Below are positions 52,476 through 60,438 of a DNA stretch of 64,000 nucleotides, in pieces; within the stretch, counting starts at the first letter, position 1, and every line of letters starts with the position of its first letter. Location of the stretch: the NCBI GenBank assembly GCA_036526135.1, contig DATCZA010000061.1, positions 5,611 through 69,610 on the forward strand, in the 5' to 3' direction. Origin of the DNA: UBA2965 sp036526135 (lineage in GTDB: Bacteria > Pseudomonadota > Gammaproteobacteria > Pseudomonadales > Azotimanducaceae). The translations under genes were made by a program, and so were the position numbers. The notes beneath the pieces are model-generated. The model saw nothing but the letters and a program-made list of their open reading frames with translations. It made no database searches and was not told the origin of the DNA.

Positions 52476-54824
52476 ATGAATATCAGATCTTGCGGCGGAA
52501 CCGCTGCATTCGTATTGGCGGGCCTGGCAGCCGGACTGCTCGAGAGTCGACCGGTCTCAGCCGCCGAGGAAGAGTCCGCGCTGGTGCATGAGGAAGTCAT
52601 CGTCACCGCCCGGCGTCGCGAAGAGAGCCTGCAGACGGTCCCTGTGGCCGTTTCGGTGCTGACGGGAGAGGAACTCGTCGAGCAGGGCGGCATGAAGATC
52701 GACGCCATCGGCAAGCTCGTGCCCAACGTGCATTTCGAGGCGGCCGGCGGGACCAGCGGCGTCAAATCGCCCATCGTCTTCATCCGCGGCATGGGCCAGA
52801 ATGACTTCATCCCGGTCGAAGATCCTGCCGTAGGCATCTATCTCGACGGCGTGTACATGGGCCGCAACATCGGCAGCGTATTCGACCTCGTAGACATCGA
52901 GCGGGTAGAAGTGCTCAGGGGCCCCCAGGGCACCCTGTTCGGCCGCAACACCATCGGCGGCGCGGTCAACATCATCTCCAAGAAGCCGGGCGACGAGTTC
53001 GGCGGCTCGTTGAAGGTGGCCGGCGGAGACGAGGGTTACCTCGAAGCCCAGGGCAGCGTGAACCTGCCCCTGGGCGATCGGGCCGCAGCCCGGCTGAGCG
53101 GCTTCGTGCGCGAGCGCGACGGCTACGTGCAGGCCCTTCAGCACGACGATCTGGAGCTCGGCAGCGACGACATCTGGGGGCTGCGGGGCAGCCTGCGGGC
53201 GGAGCTGACGGATTCGTTCAGCCTCGACATCGCCCTGGACTACTCGAAGGCCGAGGAGACGCCGGGCGCGATCTCGCCCATCGCCGGCATCGGCGGGTTC
53301 GACGGCGACGTCATTACCCTCGGGCTTCCTGCCCAGCCGTTCGCCTTCTTCTGGAACGCGATCTGGAGCGGCGTTGCACCGCCTGGGTGTACGACCGGCA
53401 CCGGCCAGGCCAGCAACAGCGCGTGCTACGGCCCGGTCTGGAACACAGACGACCCCTACAAGATCAACTCGAGCTATGTGGACAATACCGGGACCCAGAT
53501 AGACCCCGAGCAAAGCGTCGAGGTCTGGGGCGGCAACGTCACGGCCACCTGGCAGATCGGCTCCGTGGAGCTGAAGTCCATCACCTCCTATCGGGAGTTC
53601 GACATCGGCTTCTTCAACGATCTGGATTTCTCGCCCTACATCCTGTTCGCGAACAATCACGACGAGTACACCCAGGAGCAATGGTCCCAGGAGCTGCAGC
53701 TGAGCGGAACTGCCATGAGCGACCGCATGGACTACCTCCTCGGCTTCTACTACTTCGACGAGGAAGGCCACGAGGCCATCTTCAACCAGATCTCCTTCGC
53801 ACCGCCGCTTGCTGCGCCGCCTGACTTCTTTTTCCAGTACCTGGACCGCTTCATCGACAACGACAGCTGGGCCGTGTTCGGGCAGGTGAACTTCGACCTC
53901 ACCGAGACCCTGACGTTGACGGTAGGCGGTCGCTACACGGAGAGCAACAAAGACTTCGCCCTGATCACCGAGCGGCGTGCGCCGGCACCCATCTCCGTCC
54001 AGGGCGGCAAGCTGACCACCGAAGAGTTCACCCCCCTGGTGTCGCTCGCCTGGCAGGTCCAGGAAGACGTCATGGTCTACGCGACCTGGTCGGAAGGCTA
54101 TCGGGACGGCAGCTACGCGGCCCGATTCACCGGCGCGGTTCCGGATCCGCTGCCCAACTACGATCCCGAGTACGTCAACAATTACGAGATCGGGGTCAAG
54201 ACCACGCTTCTGGACGGCCGCATGCGGCTGAACGCCACCGCGTTCCTGATGGACTACGAGGACATGCAGATCAACGCGTCCAGCGACGAGGTGACGACGT
54301 CCTCGACCAAGGCCAACCTGGGAGACGCGACCATCTCCGGCGTGGAGCTCGAGATCTCAGCGCTGGTAACGGAGAACCTCACCCTGGGGCTGAATCTGGG
54401 CATTCTCGATGACGACATCGACAGCCTGAAGGGAACGCTGATTTCGAACACCGTCGTCATCGACGAGACCAGCGACCTGCCCAACACGCCGAACTGGACG
54501 CTGTCCCTGATGGCAAAGTACGAGATTCCGCTCAACAACGGATCACGCCTCGCCTTCCGCGCCGACTATGTGGCCAAGGACGACTACTACAGCCGCGCTG
54601 AAAACATTCCCGAGCTGCTGATCGACAACTACGAAAACCTGAACGTCAGCGGGACCTTCATCTCGCCCGGCGGTGATTGGGAAGTGGGCGTCGGGGTGCG
54701 CAACGCGACAGACGAGTTCTACTACCAGTCGGCCACGCCGTTCGCCACGTTTGGTCTGAGCTTCGGCCAGCCGGTGAGGCCGCGAACCTGGTACGGATCG
54801 CTGACCTACAACTTCGGGAACTGA
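52476..54824 (+). CDS. TonB-dependent outer-membrane receptor
   Basis: A 782-residue receptor with a signal peptide (cleavage about residue 29), TonB-box-like EEVIVTARRREESLQTVPVAVSV, a plug domain (about 45-165; IERVEVLRGPQGTLFGRNTIGG), and a 22-strand-type barrel ending in the aromatic C-terminal strand RTWYGSLTYNFGN. The closest general group is the siderophore-independent TonB receptors of environmental bacteria that import large hydrophobic or polymeric compounds. GGGGAGGGGG precedes the ATG. Position after a PVA-dehydrogenase-like gene suggests uptake of the same or a related substrate. A weak TTGACG-N17-CATCAT lies at 52318-52346. Confidence 0.95.
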   Translation: MNIRSCGGTAAFVLAGLAAGLLESRPVSAAEEESALVHEEVIVTARRREESLQTVPVAVSVLTGEELVEQGGMKIDAIGKLVPNVHFEAAGGTSGVKSPIVFIRGMGQNDFIPVEDPAVGIYLDGVYMGRNIGSVFDLVDIERVEVLRGPQGTLFGRNTIGGAVNIISKKPGDEFGGSLKVAGGDEGYLEAQGSVNLPLGDRAAARLSGFVRERDGYVQALQHDDLELGSDDIWGLRGSLRAELTDSFSLDIALDYSKAEETPGAISPIAGIGGFDGDVITLGLPAQPFAFFWNAIWSGVAPPGCTTGTGQASNSACYGPVWNTDDPYKINSSYVDNTGTQIDPEQSVEVWGGNVTATWQIGSVELKSITSYREFDIGFFNDLDFSPYILFANNHDEYTQEQWSQELQLSGTAMSDRMDYLLGFYYFDEEGHEAIFNQISFAPPLAAPPDFFFQYLDRFIDNDSWAVFGQVNFDLTETLTLTVGGRYTESNKDFALITERRAPAPISVQGGKLTTEEFTPLVSLAWQVQEDVMVYATWSEGYRDGSYAARFTGAVPDPLPNYDPEYVNNYEIGVKTTLLDGRMRLNATAFLMDYEDMQINASSDEVTTSSTKANLGDATISGVELEISALVTENLTLGLNLGILDDDIDSLKGTLISNTVVIDETSDLPNTPNWTLSLMAKYEIPLNNGSRLAFRADYVAKDDYYSRAENIPELLIDNYENLNVSGTFISPGGDWEVGVGVRNATDEFYYQSATPFATFGLSFGQPVRPRTWYGSLTYNFGN

Positions 54825-54840
54825 AGCATCCAGAAAGCCG

Positions 54841-54878
54841 CGCCCGACGCGCTCATCAGCGACCGCGTCGGGCGTTTT
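54841..54878 (+). terminator. rho-independent terminator after the TonB receptor gene
   Basis: A perfect 11-base GC-rich stem (CGCCCGACGCG with CGCGTCGGGCG) encloses a 12-base loop and is followed directly by TTTT. It begins 16 bases after the receptor stop codon. The opposite-strand ferredoxin gene ends 25 bases further on, and the hairpin may also stop transcription from that side, though the A-run there is short. Confidence 0.85.
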
Positions 54879-54902
54879 GCCTCGTCACACAGGTGATGGG
54901 GT

Positions 54903-55097
54903 TCAGTCTTCCAGCGTGATGGCCACCGCCGGGCAGACCTCGATTGCTTCCTCGGCGTGCCTGCGCGTGGCGTCATCGCTGATCTGGTCCACCAGCACCA
55001 CCGGGTAGCCCTCGTCCCCCATACGAAACAGCTCGGGATGGTTGTAGTAGCACTCGCCCGACTTGTAGCACTTCTCGTAGTCGATCTTCACCTTCAT
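54903..55097 (-). CDS. [3Fe-4S]-type ferredoxin
   Basis: A 64-residue ferredoxin of the type that serves bacterial P450s: MKVKIDYEKCYKSGECYYNHPELF with C10 and C16, and C55 in AIEVCPAVAI. Only three cysteines are present, in the C-x5-C...C-P pattern, indicating a 3Fe-4S cluster. The ATG overlaps the TGA of the upstream P450 (ATGA), so the pair is translationally coupled and this is almost certainly that P450's electron donor. It is the last gene of a leftward operon of three P450-family genes. Confidence 0.93.
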   Translation of the reverse strand: MKVKIDYEKCYKSGECYYNHPELFRMGDEGYPVVLVDQISDDATRRHAEEAIEVCPAVAITLED

Positions 55098-56374
55098 GGG
55101 CGGTCGAACTCCATCCACAGTTCCTGAGGTGACCGGAACCCGCCGGAATCGATAGAAGGCGAGCTGATCCCCGGATGCTCGGCGAACTTCGGCCGCGGGT
55201 TGCGGATGGCTTCCATCAGCCTGGTGCACGCGATGGCCGATTCCTGCCGCGCCATGGCATAGCCCATGCAGAAATGCTGGCCGATGCCGAATCCCAGATG
55301 CCCGGGCTTGCCGTCCTTGTAACGCCCGGAGCGGTTCTCGCGCCCCATGTGGAGGTCGTCGCGATGAACGTCGAACGTATCGGGATCCTTGAACACCCGT
55401 TCGTCCCGGTTGCCCGCACCGAGGTAGAGGATCACCCCGGCCCGCTCAGGAATGACGTGGCCGTGCAGCGGGATCTCCCGGGTCGTGTGCCGGAATTGAG
55501 CGTGAACCACGGGGTCGTAGCGCATCATCTCGGTGAACACGTTCTCCCACAGCGCCGGATTTTCGAGCACGTCGGAGAGCTGATCGGGCCTCGTGTACAG
55601 CATGTGATACCACATGTTGGCGATGGCCTTGTCCGTGGTGTCTCCCCCTGCGGCCAGCAGCAGCGCCACGAACCCTTTGATCTCCTCCACGCTCATTCGG
55701 CTGCCGTCGAGCTCGGCAACGCAGATCCGCGAGAGCAGATCTTCGCCGGGATTCTTCGACCTCTCCCGGATCATCGGGTCGATGTAGTCCCACATGTCGT
55801 TACGCGCCTTAATCCCTCGCGCCATGTGGTCGCCGCCGAAGCCGAGTCCGGCGATCAGCAGCTGATACCACTCGACGAACGTGTCTTCATCCTCCCGGGG
55901 CAATCCGAGCATGTTGGAGATCACCCGGATCGGCACCTGGCTGGAAAACTGTGTCACCAGCTCAACTTCGCCATCGTCAATGAATCGGTCGATGACCTCC
56001 TGGGAGATCTGGTCGATCATGGGCAGAAAGTCGGTCAGCTTCTGGCCGACGAACTGCCCGGCCACGATGTTGCGCAGCCGCCGGTGCTCGTTGCTGTTCC
56101 CGTATTCGAGGATGTTGGGCCCGAACACGTGCCTGGAGCCGAACTCGTAAGGCCCGTCGGGCTTGTAGACCGCCCGGTCGAAGCTCTCGTTGTCCTGAAA
56201 GGCTCCGTCGATGTCCCAGTATCGGGAAAGGATCCACCGATTGTGGAAGCGATCGTGATAGACCGGGTGGTAATCCCGAAGCCGCTTGTAGATGGGGAAC
56301 GGATCCTGCTGAAACGCTTCCGAGTCGAATTCCCGGGGATCCAGGTCTGCCAGTGATTCAGCTGTAGCGGACAC
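55094..56374 (-). CDS. cytochrome P450
   Basis: A 426-residue P450 with intact heme loop FGIGQHFCMGYAMARQE, I-helix LLAAGGDTTDKAI, E-x-x-R in TEMMRYDPVV and C-helix NEHRRLRNIV. It starts at GTG after AGGAGGGAGAA. It overlaps the 3Fe-4S ferredoxin gene and lies 42 bases downstream of a P450-family gene that lacks the heme-ligating cysteine. The three P450-family proteins of this operon share the N-terminal theme P-x-x-Y...L-R-D/E-x-Y-P-V-Y/C. Substrate unknown. Confidence 0.92.
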   Translation of the reverse strand: MSATAESLADLDPREFDSEAFQQDPFPIYKRLRDYHPVYHDRFHNRWILSRYWDIDGAFQDNESFDRAVYKPDGPYEFGSRHVFGPNILEYGNSNEHRRLRNIVAGQFVGQKLTDFLPMIDQISQEVIDRFIDDGEVELVTQFSSQVPIRVISNMLGLPREDEDTFVEWYQLLIAGLGFGGDHMARGIKARNDMWDYIDPMIRERSKNPGEDLLSRICVAELDGSRMSVEEIKGFVALLLAAGGDTTDKAIANMWYHMLYTRPDQLSDVLENPALWENVFTEMMRYDPVVHAQFRHTTREIPLHGHVIPERAGVILYLGAGNRDERVFKDPDTFDVHRDDLHMGRENRSGRYKDGKPGHLGFGIGQHFCMGYAMARQESAIACTRLMEAIRNPRPKFAEHPGISSPSIDSGGFRSPQELWMEFDRP

Positions 56375-56416
56375 TTCTCCCTCCTGTTTAGTGATGTGTT
56401 CCGTTGCGCGGGAAGG

Positions 56417-57760
56417 CTACCGCTTCGAAAAGCTGACCGGTAGCTTCCAGCACGTATGCATTTCCCCAACCCTGAGACTGGCCAGATGAGGATTCGCGCC
56501 TTCCTGGAGGCGCAGGTCGGCGACCATGTCCAGCAGAACCCGGGAGGCCCTTACCGCCGTGTCCCGGGTAATGGCGTAGAGCGATCTGGGGCGGTCCTCG
56601 GGAATGGCCGGATGCCGCGACGGCGGCCCCAGCCCGAAGGCGATTCCCGAGGCCAGGCCGTCGGCTCGGTACTGGCCGCGCGGTTCGCGCTGACACATGT
56701 CCCGACGATCGACGATGAAACGATCCGGATCGGCGAATATCCGCGGGTCACGATTTGCCGCCGCAGCGCTGCAGATCAGCTGAGCACCCTCGGGGATGAG
56801 CTTGCCAAAACGCTCTACCTCGTGGCGGGCAAACCGCTCGGCCGAAAGCACCGGCGCCGAGTGCCTGAGAGTCTCCAGGTAGGCAACCTTGAGCAACCGG
56901 TTGTCCGTCTGGGCCACCTCGAACTGGTCCGGGTGGGTCATGAGCAGGAACCACATGTTGGCCAGAGCTCCGTGAAGGGTCTGATGGTCGCCCTCCAAGA
57001 GCGTGACCACCACGTCTGCAGCCGAGACCGCGCCGCCCTCGACGTCGAGGCCCACCATGGCCGACAGCATGTCGTCACCGGGATTGGCGCGTCTGGCTTC
57101 CACCAGCGGTTCGAAGTAGCTGACGAGGTCGTTCAGGGCAACGAGCCCGGACTGCTGAGCGTTTGGCTCCCAGGTGATGCCCCTCTGCATGCGCCAGTAC
57201 CGCTCGGCAAACCCGCCGATGTCGCCATCCGGCAAATCGAGCAATCGCCCGAGCATCTCGAGGGGGTAGCGGGCGGCAAACTCTCTGGCCAGGTCGCTCT
57301 CGCCCCGAGCAGCGAACTCGCCGACGATGCTCTCGGCCAGGGGCGCGGCGTTGTGGTCTATGCCGCGCTCCTGCGCCACGAGAACGGGCAACTCGCCACG
57401 CAGATCCCGACCGAAATTATCCAGACCGTAATACCATGTCTTCGGCCGGGTCTCGAAGTTGCCTTCGTCCACGAATATCGAGGTCACGTCATCGTAGCGC
57501 GTGATCCAGTAGCTGTTGCTCAGCCAGTTGCGGTAGCAGGGATAGTTCTCTCGCAGAATTTCCAGCAGCGCGTATGGGTCCTGCCGGTATTGCTCGGACA
57601 CGAGCTGAATCGGCTTGATCTTCTCGGTGGACTCACCCACCCGCTCCCGCTGGTGAACCTCATAGGTGCGGTAGCCTGGCCCGCTCGTGCCAGGTCGGCG
57701 CGTGATCACAACGCCATTCAACCCTGCTACCAACTGATCTTCAGCAACCGTCGCCACCAT
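56417..57760 (-). CDS. cytochrome P450-like protein lacking the axial heme cysteine
   Basis: A 447-residue protein with the P450 fold and no internal stop or frameshift. E-x-x-R is kept (ETLRH, 296-299), as are the meander AAANRDPRIFADPDRFIVDRR and the I-helix position (LLEGDHQTLHG, 255-264). The heme loop reads F375-G-L-G-P-P-S-R-H-P; the residue that should be the thiolate cysteine is R382 (CGG), and the loop histidine is Pro380. In the C-helix the propionate-binding Arg of H-x-x-x-R is Pro140 (DHNAAP). Normal heme-thiolate chemistry is therefore not expected. Known P450 homologues without the cysteine (EryCII, DesVIII) act as helper proteins for glycosyltransferases. It sits in one operon between two intact P450 genes. 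A TTG six codons upstream is an alternative start. Confidence 0.88.
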   Translation of the reverse strand: MVATVAEDQLVAGLNGVVITRRPGTSGPGYRTYEVHQRERVGESTEKIKPIQLVSEQYRQDPYALLEILRENYPCYRNWLSNSYWITRYDDVTSIFVDEGNFETRPKTWYYGLDNFGRDLRGELPVLVAQERGIDHNAAPLAESIVGEFAARGESDLAREFAARYPLEMLGRLLDLPDGDIGGFAERYWRMQRGITWEPNAQQSGLVALNDLVSYFEPLVEARRANPGDDMLSAMVGLDVEGGAVSAADVVVTLLEGDHQTLHGALANMWFLLMTHPDQFEVAQTDNRLLKVAYLETLRHSAPVLSAERFARHEVERFGKLIPEGAQLICSAAAANRDPRIFADPDRFIVDRRDMCQREPRGQYRADGLASGIAFGLGPPSRHPAIPEDRPRSLYAITRDTAVRASRVLLDMVADLRLQEGANPHLASLRVGEMHTCWKLPVSFSKR

Positions 57761-57799
57761 CAACTCCTGACTTGCCAACCGGGATCCTGGGCTCGAGCC

Positions 57800-59230
57800 T
57801 TACAGGTCGTAATCCAGCCAGAGTTCCCTGACCGAGACCAGGCCGATGGGTGCAAGGCTCTTTCCATCGATGTCCTTGGGCATCTTTTCCAGATTGACCC
57901 TGGGATTCTTCATGTGCTTGTGGAGAATCCGTGAGCCAACCGTTGCTTCCTGATGAGATATCCAGGCACCGGGGCATAGATGGGGCCCCACTCCGAAGGC
58001 CATGTGGCTGCACTTTCCATCCTTGCGATAGCCGCTGCGCAGGAGCTTTCCGGAGTAGAGGTCCTCGCGGAAGATGTCGAAGGTCTCCGGATCCTTGAAA
58101 ATCCGCTCGTCGTGATTCGCGGAGAAGTCGACCATCTGACAAAGGGAGCCGGCAGGGATCGTGACCCCGTGCATCTCCACGTCAAAACTGTTGTGACGCG
58201 GCTGCCCACCGATGGGCGTGGAGTGGCGAAGGGTCTCGTGAAAGGCACGATCCCACAGGCTCTCGTCCGCGCTGACCGCCGCGAACTGATCGGGATGCTG
58301 CAGCAGCAGATACCACATGTTCAGTATCGCGCCCCGCGTGGTTTCGCCACCGCCACCCACCACGAGCGCGATGTTGGACGTGATCTCCTCAGTGGAAAGG
58401 AAGTCGCCGTCCACCTTCGTCTCGCACAGCTTGCTGATGATGTCCTTGCCAACCGGGTTGCCATCGTTGTCGTAAAGATAAGTCGGCTTGACGCGCCGCT
58501 CCTCGACAATTTCGGCCACGTAGTCTTCTAAGTGCTGACGCGCCTCCAGGCCCTGCTTGTGCGTCTCTGAGCCGCCGAGGCCGGACATCATGGAGTTGTA
58601 CCAGTAGTAGAAGGCGTCCTGAGCCTCCTTGGGGAACCCCAGCACCTCGCAGACCACCCGGATCGGGAACTCGTTGGCAAAAGCCTTTCCGAGGGCGACG
58701 GTCCGGACGCCGTCCTTTTCCGTCACCCACTCCGAGCCGACGGCTTTGTCCCAGTCTGCGATCATTTCCTCTGCCAGGCGCTCGATGGCAGGGATACGGG
58801 CCTTCAGCGACTGGCCGACCAGATGTTGCCCGTACAGATTCCGACGCCGCCGGTGCTCGATGCCGCTCAGCTCCAGCTGGGTGTTGCCCAGCACGCCGCT
58901 GGAGCTTCCCTTGGGAATGGTGTTGAACCCTTCGTCGTCGAAGTAGCACTCGGTGATATCGTCGTATCGGGTCACCCAGTAGCAGTTGTGAAGCTTGTCG
59001 TGATAAACCGGGTAGTGGTCGCGAAGTATCCGGTAGTAGGGATAGGGATTGCGGAAAAACTCCGGCGAGTCGAAGATTCGCGGGTCGATGAGCGGGGTGC
59101 CGTCTTCGGCATGCCCCATGTCGACCGCCTGACCTTCGGGCATCAGCGGGAATTCCTTCTGCGCGCCGAGACCCTCGGCTTCCTCCTCGGCAAGCGTTTC
59201 AAGCACATTGGCTACGGAACTCATGATCAT
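57800..59230 (-). CDS. cytochrome P450
   Basis: A P450 of about 475 residues with heme loop FGVGPHLCPGAWIS, I-helix VVGGGGETTRGAI, E-x-x-R in HETLRHSTPI and C-helix IEHRRRRNLYG, all intact. The N terminus is longer than usual by about 40 residues and acidic (ETLAEEEAEGLGAQKEF). The stretch LETLRHS/THETLRHS is shared with the degenerate P450 that follows, so the two may derive from one duplication. Two ATG codons two apart (M-I-M) are both possible starts after GGAG. It is the first gene of the operon and is divergent from a 7Fe ferredoxin gene. Confidence 0.9.
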   Translation of the reverse strand: MIMSSVANVLETLAEEEAEGLGAQKEFPLMPEGQAVDMGHAEDGTPLIDPRIFDSPEFFRNPYPYYRILRDHYPVYHDKLHNCYWVTRYDDITECYFDDEGFNTIPKGSSSGVLGNTQLELSGIEHRRRRNLYGQHLVGQSLKARIPAIERLAEEMIADWDKAVGSEWVTEKDGVRTVALGKAFANEFPIRVVCEVLGFPKEAQDAFYYWYNSMMSGLGGSETHKQGLEARQHLEDYVAEIVEERRVKPTYLYDNDGNPVGKDIISKLCETKVDGDFLSTEEITSNIALVVGGGGETTRGAILNMWYLLLQHPDQFAAVSADESLWDRAFHETLRHSTPIGGQPRHNSFDVEMHGVTIPAGSLCQMVDFSANHDERIFKDPETFDIFREDLYSGKLLRSGYRKDGKCSHMAFGVGPHLCPGAWISHQEATVGSRILHKHMKNPRVNLEKMPKDIDGKSLAPIGLVSVRELWLDYDL

Positions 59231-59385
59231 CCCTACTCCACGAATTGAAGTAAAAGTTGTAGTAAGGTTCAATAATTAGAAGTTACTCGCTAAGCTCCGG
59301 TTTGGCAACGAATCCGGGGCTGGACGGCCTTCCGGAGGCCGGCCCGCATGGGCCCAATTAGCAACATTCAGACTCGGGGATGTAC

Positions 59386-59688
59386 ATGACATTCGTGATC
59401 GCCAATGCCTGTATCGACGTGATGGATCAATCCTGCATTGAAGTGTGCCCGGTGGACTGCATTTACTTCGACGAGGAAGACGATCGAATGTGCTACATCC
59501 AGCCCGACGAGTGCATAGACTGCGCGGTGTGCGAGTCGGCTTGTCCGGTAGGAGCCATATTCAAGGACGAGGACGTGCCGAAGGAGGTCGAGGAGTTCAC
59601 GGCCATCAACCTTCTCTGGTTCGAGGACAAAGAAGCCGCGCGGGCAAAGATCGATGCCTTCGCGGCCGGTAACTCGTCCATCACCTGA
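59386..59688 (+). CDS. 7Fe ferredoxin ([3Fe-4S][4Fe-4S])
   Basis: A 100-residue FdxA-type ferredoxin: MTFVIANACIDVMDQSCIEVCPVDC, with cysteines 9, 17, 21 and 25, and a second group DECIDCAVCESACP, with cysteines 43, 46, 49 and 53. The C-terminal 40 residues are the usual helical extension. The second ATG (M-T-F) is chosen from family starts, and GGGG stands at a suitable distance; an ATG two codons upstream is possible. It is divergent from the triple-P450 operon and 13 bases before a TetR regulator, so it may be a second redox partner for those P450s. Confidence 0.93.
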   Translation: MTFVIANACIDVMDQSCIEVCPVDCIYFDEEDDRMCYIQPDECIDCAVCESACPVGAIFKDEDVPKEVEEFTAINLLWFEDKEAARAKIDAFAAGNSSIT

Positions 59689-59701
59689 ACGGAGCGAGCC
59701 C

Positions 59702-60352
59702 GTGCCTGCAACACGCTCGTTGACGGCCAATCAGGCCCAGCGGCGGGCGAAGATCCTGCAGGCTACCCGGGATCTGGTAACCGAGCACGGCTACGATGGC
59801 ATGATCATGCGGGACGTGGCCGCCCTCGCAGACGTCTCGGCTACGACCCTTTACAACCTCTACAACACCAAGGACGAGCTGCTTTTGGAGGCCCTGCGCG
59901 ACAGGATCGAAGCAAGCACCGTTCAGGCCCGTCAGCACGCTCCCGAACCGGGCTACGAGTACCTCCTGGCCCACGTCCGCAGCGTCTGCCGGCAGACCCG
60001 CCGCTCCCCTGCCTACGTGAACGCGATCGCCCAGGCGCTGTTTCGCTCCACTCCGGGAGACCCCCTTGCCGAGGTGCTGCTGGCGGGGCTGCAGGAGGAC
60101 GTCGAGCGATCGCTGCGGGCGATGAGCGAGGCCGGGCACCTGCACCCCCAAGCGCGCATTAACGCGCTCGCCCGAGCCCTGACGGGTTCCTTCTGGTCCA
60201 ACTTTCTGCTGTGGAACAAGGGCCGGCTCGCGCTCAAGGACCTGGAAACCGCCCAGCTGAGCGGCTACCTTTCCCTGCTGATCCCGACCACCGTCGGCTC
60301 CGCCAACGAAGCCTTGCGCAGTCGCCTGAAGGCTCTGAGCGGTCTGAGCTGA
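59702..60352 (+). CDS. TetR-family transcriptional regulator
   Basis: A 216-residue regulator. The N-terminal helix-turn-helix is clear: RRAKILQATRDLVTEHGYDG followed by MRDVAALADVSATTLYNLYNTKDELL (about residues 35-61). The C-terminal part is helical and would form the ligand pocket and dimer interface. The start is GTG after ACGGAGCGAGCCC; the residues upstream overlap the ferredoxin gene. Its position beside the divergent P450 and ferredoxin genes makes it the likely ligand-responsive regulator of the triple-P450 operon and of its own transcript. Confidence 0.88.
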   Translation: MPATRSLTANQAQRRAKILQATRDLVTEHGYDGMIMRDVAALADVSATTLYNLYNTKDELLLEALRDRIEASTVQARQHAPEPGYEYLLAHVRSVCRQTRRSPAYVNAIAQALFRSTPGDPLAEVLLAGLQEDVERSLRAMSEAGHLHPQARINALARALTGSFWSNFLLWNKGRLALKDLETAQLSGYLSLLIPTTVGSANEALRSRLKALSGLS

Positions 60353-60358
60353 ACCCAA

Positions 60359-60428
60359 GCGGTCGGCTAGACGCGGTCGGCTAGACGCGGTCGGCTAGAC
60401 GCGGTCTGCCAGACGCGGTCGGCTAGCC
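60359..60428. repeat. 14-base tandem repeat, five copies
   Basis: The unit GCGGTCGGCTAGAC occurs five times head to tail. Copies 1-3 are identical, copy 4 has two substitutions (TCTGCC for TCGGCT) and copy 5 differs in the last two bases. It fills nearly all of the gap between the end of the TetR gene and the end of the convergent SDR gene, so it is untranslated. Each of copies 1-3 and 5 contains CTAG. No long palindrome is formed within a unit. Confidence 0.92.
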
Positions 60429-60438
60429 CAGGTCGGCC

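Noticed and set aside
57741..59272. Possibility that the cysteine-less P450 is a frameshifted or fused pseudogene piece of its neighbour
   Set aside because: Both genes have their own complete P450 folds from N to C terminus, separate starts and stops, and no internal disruption.
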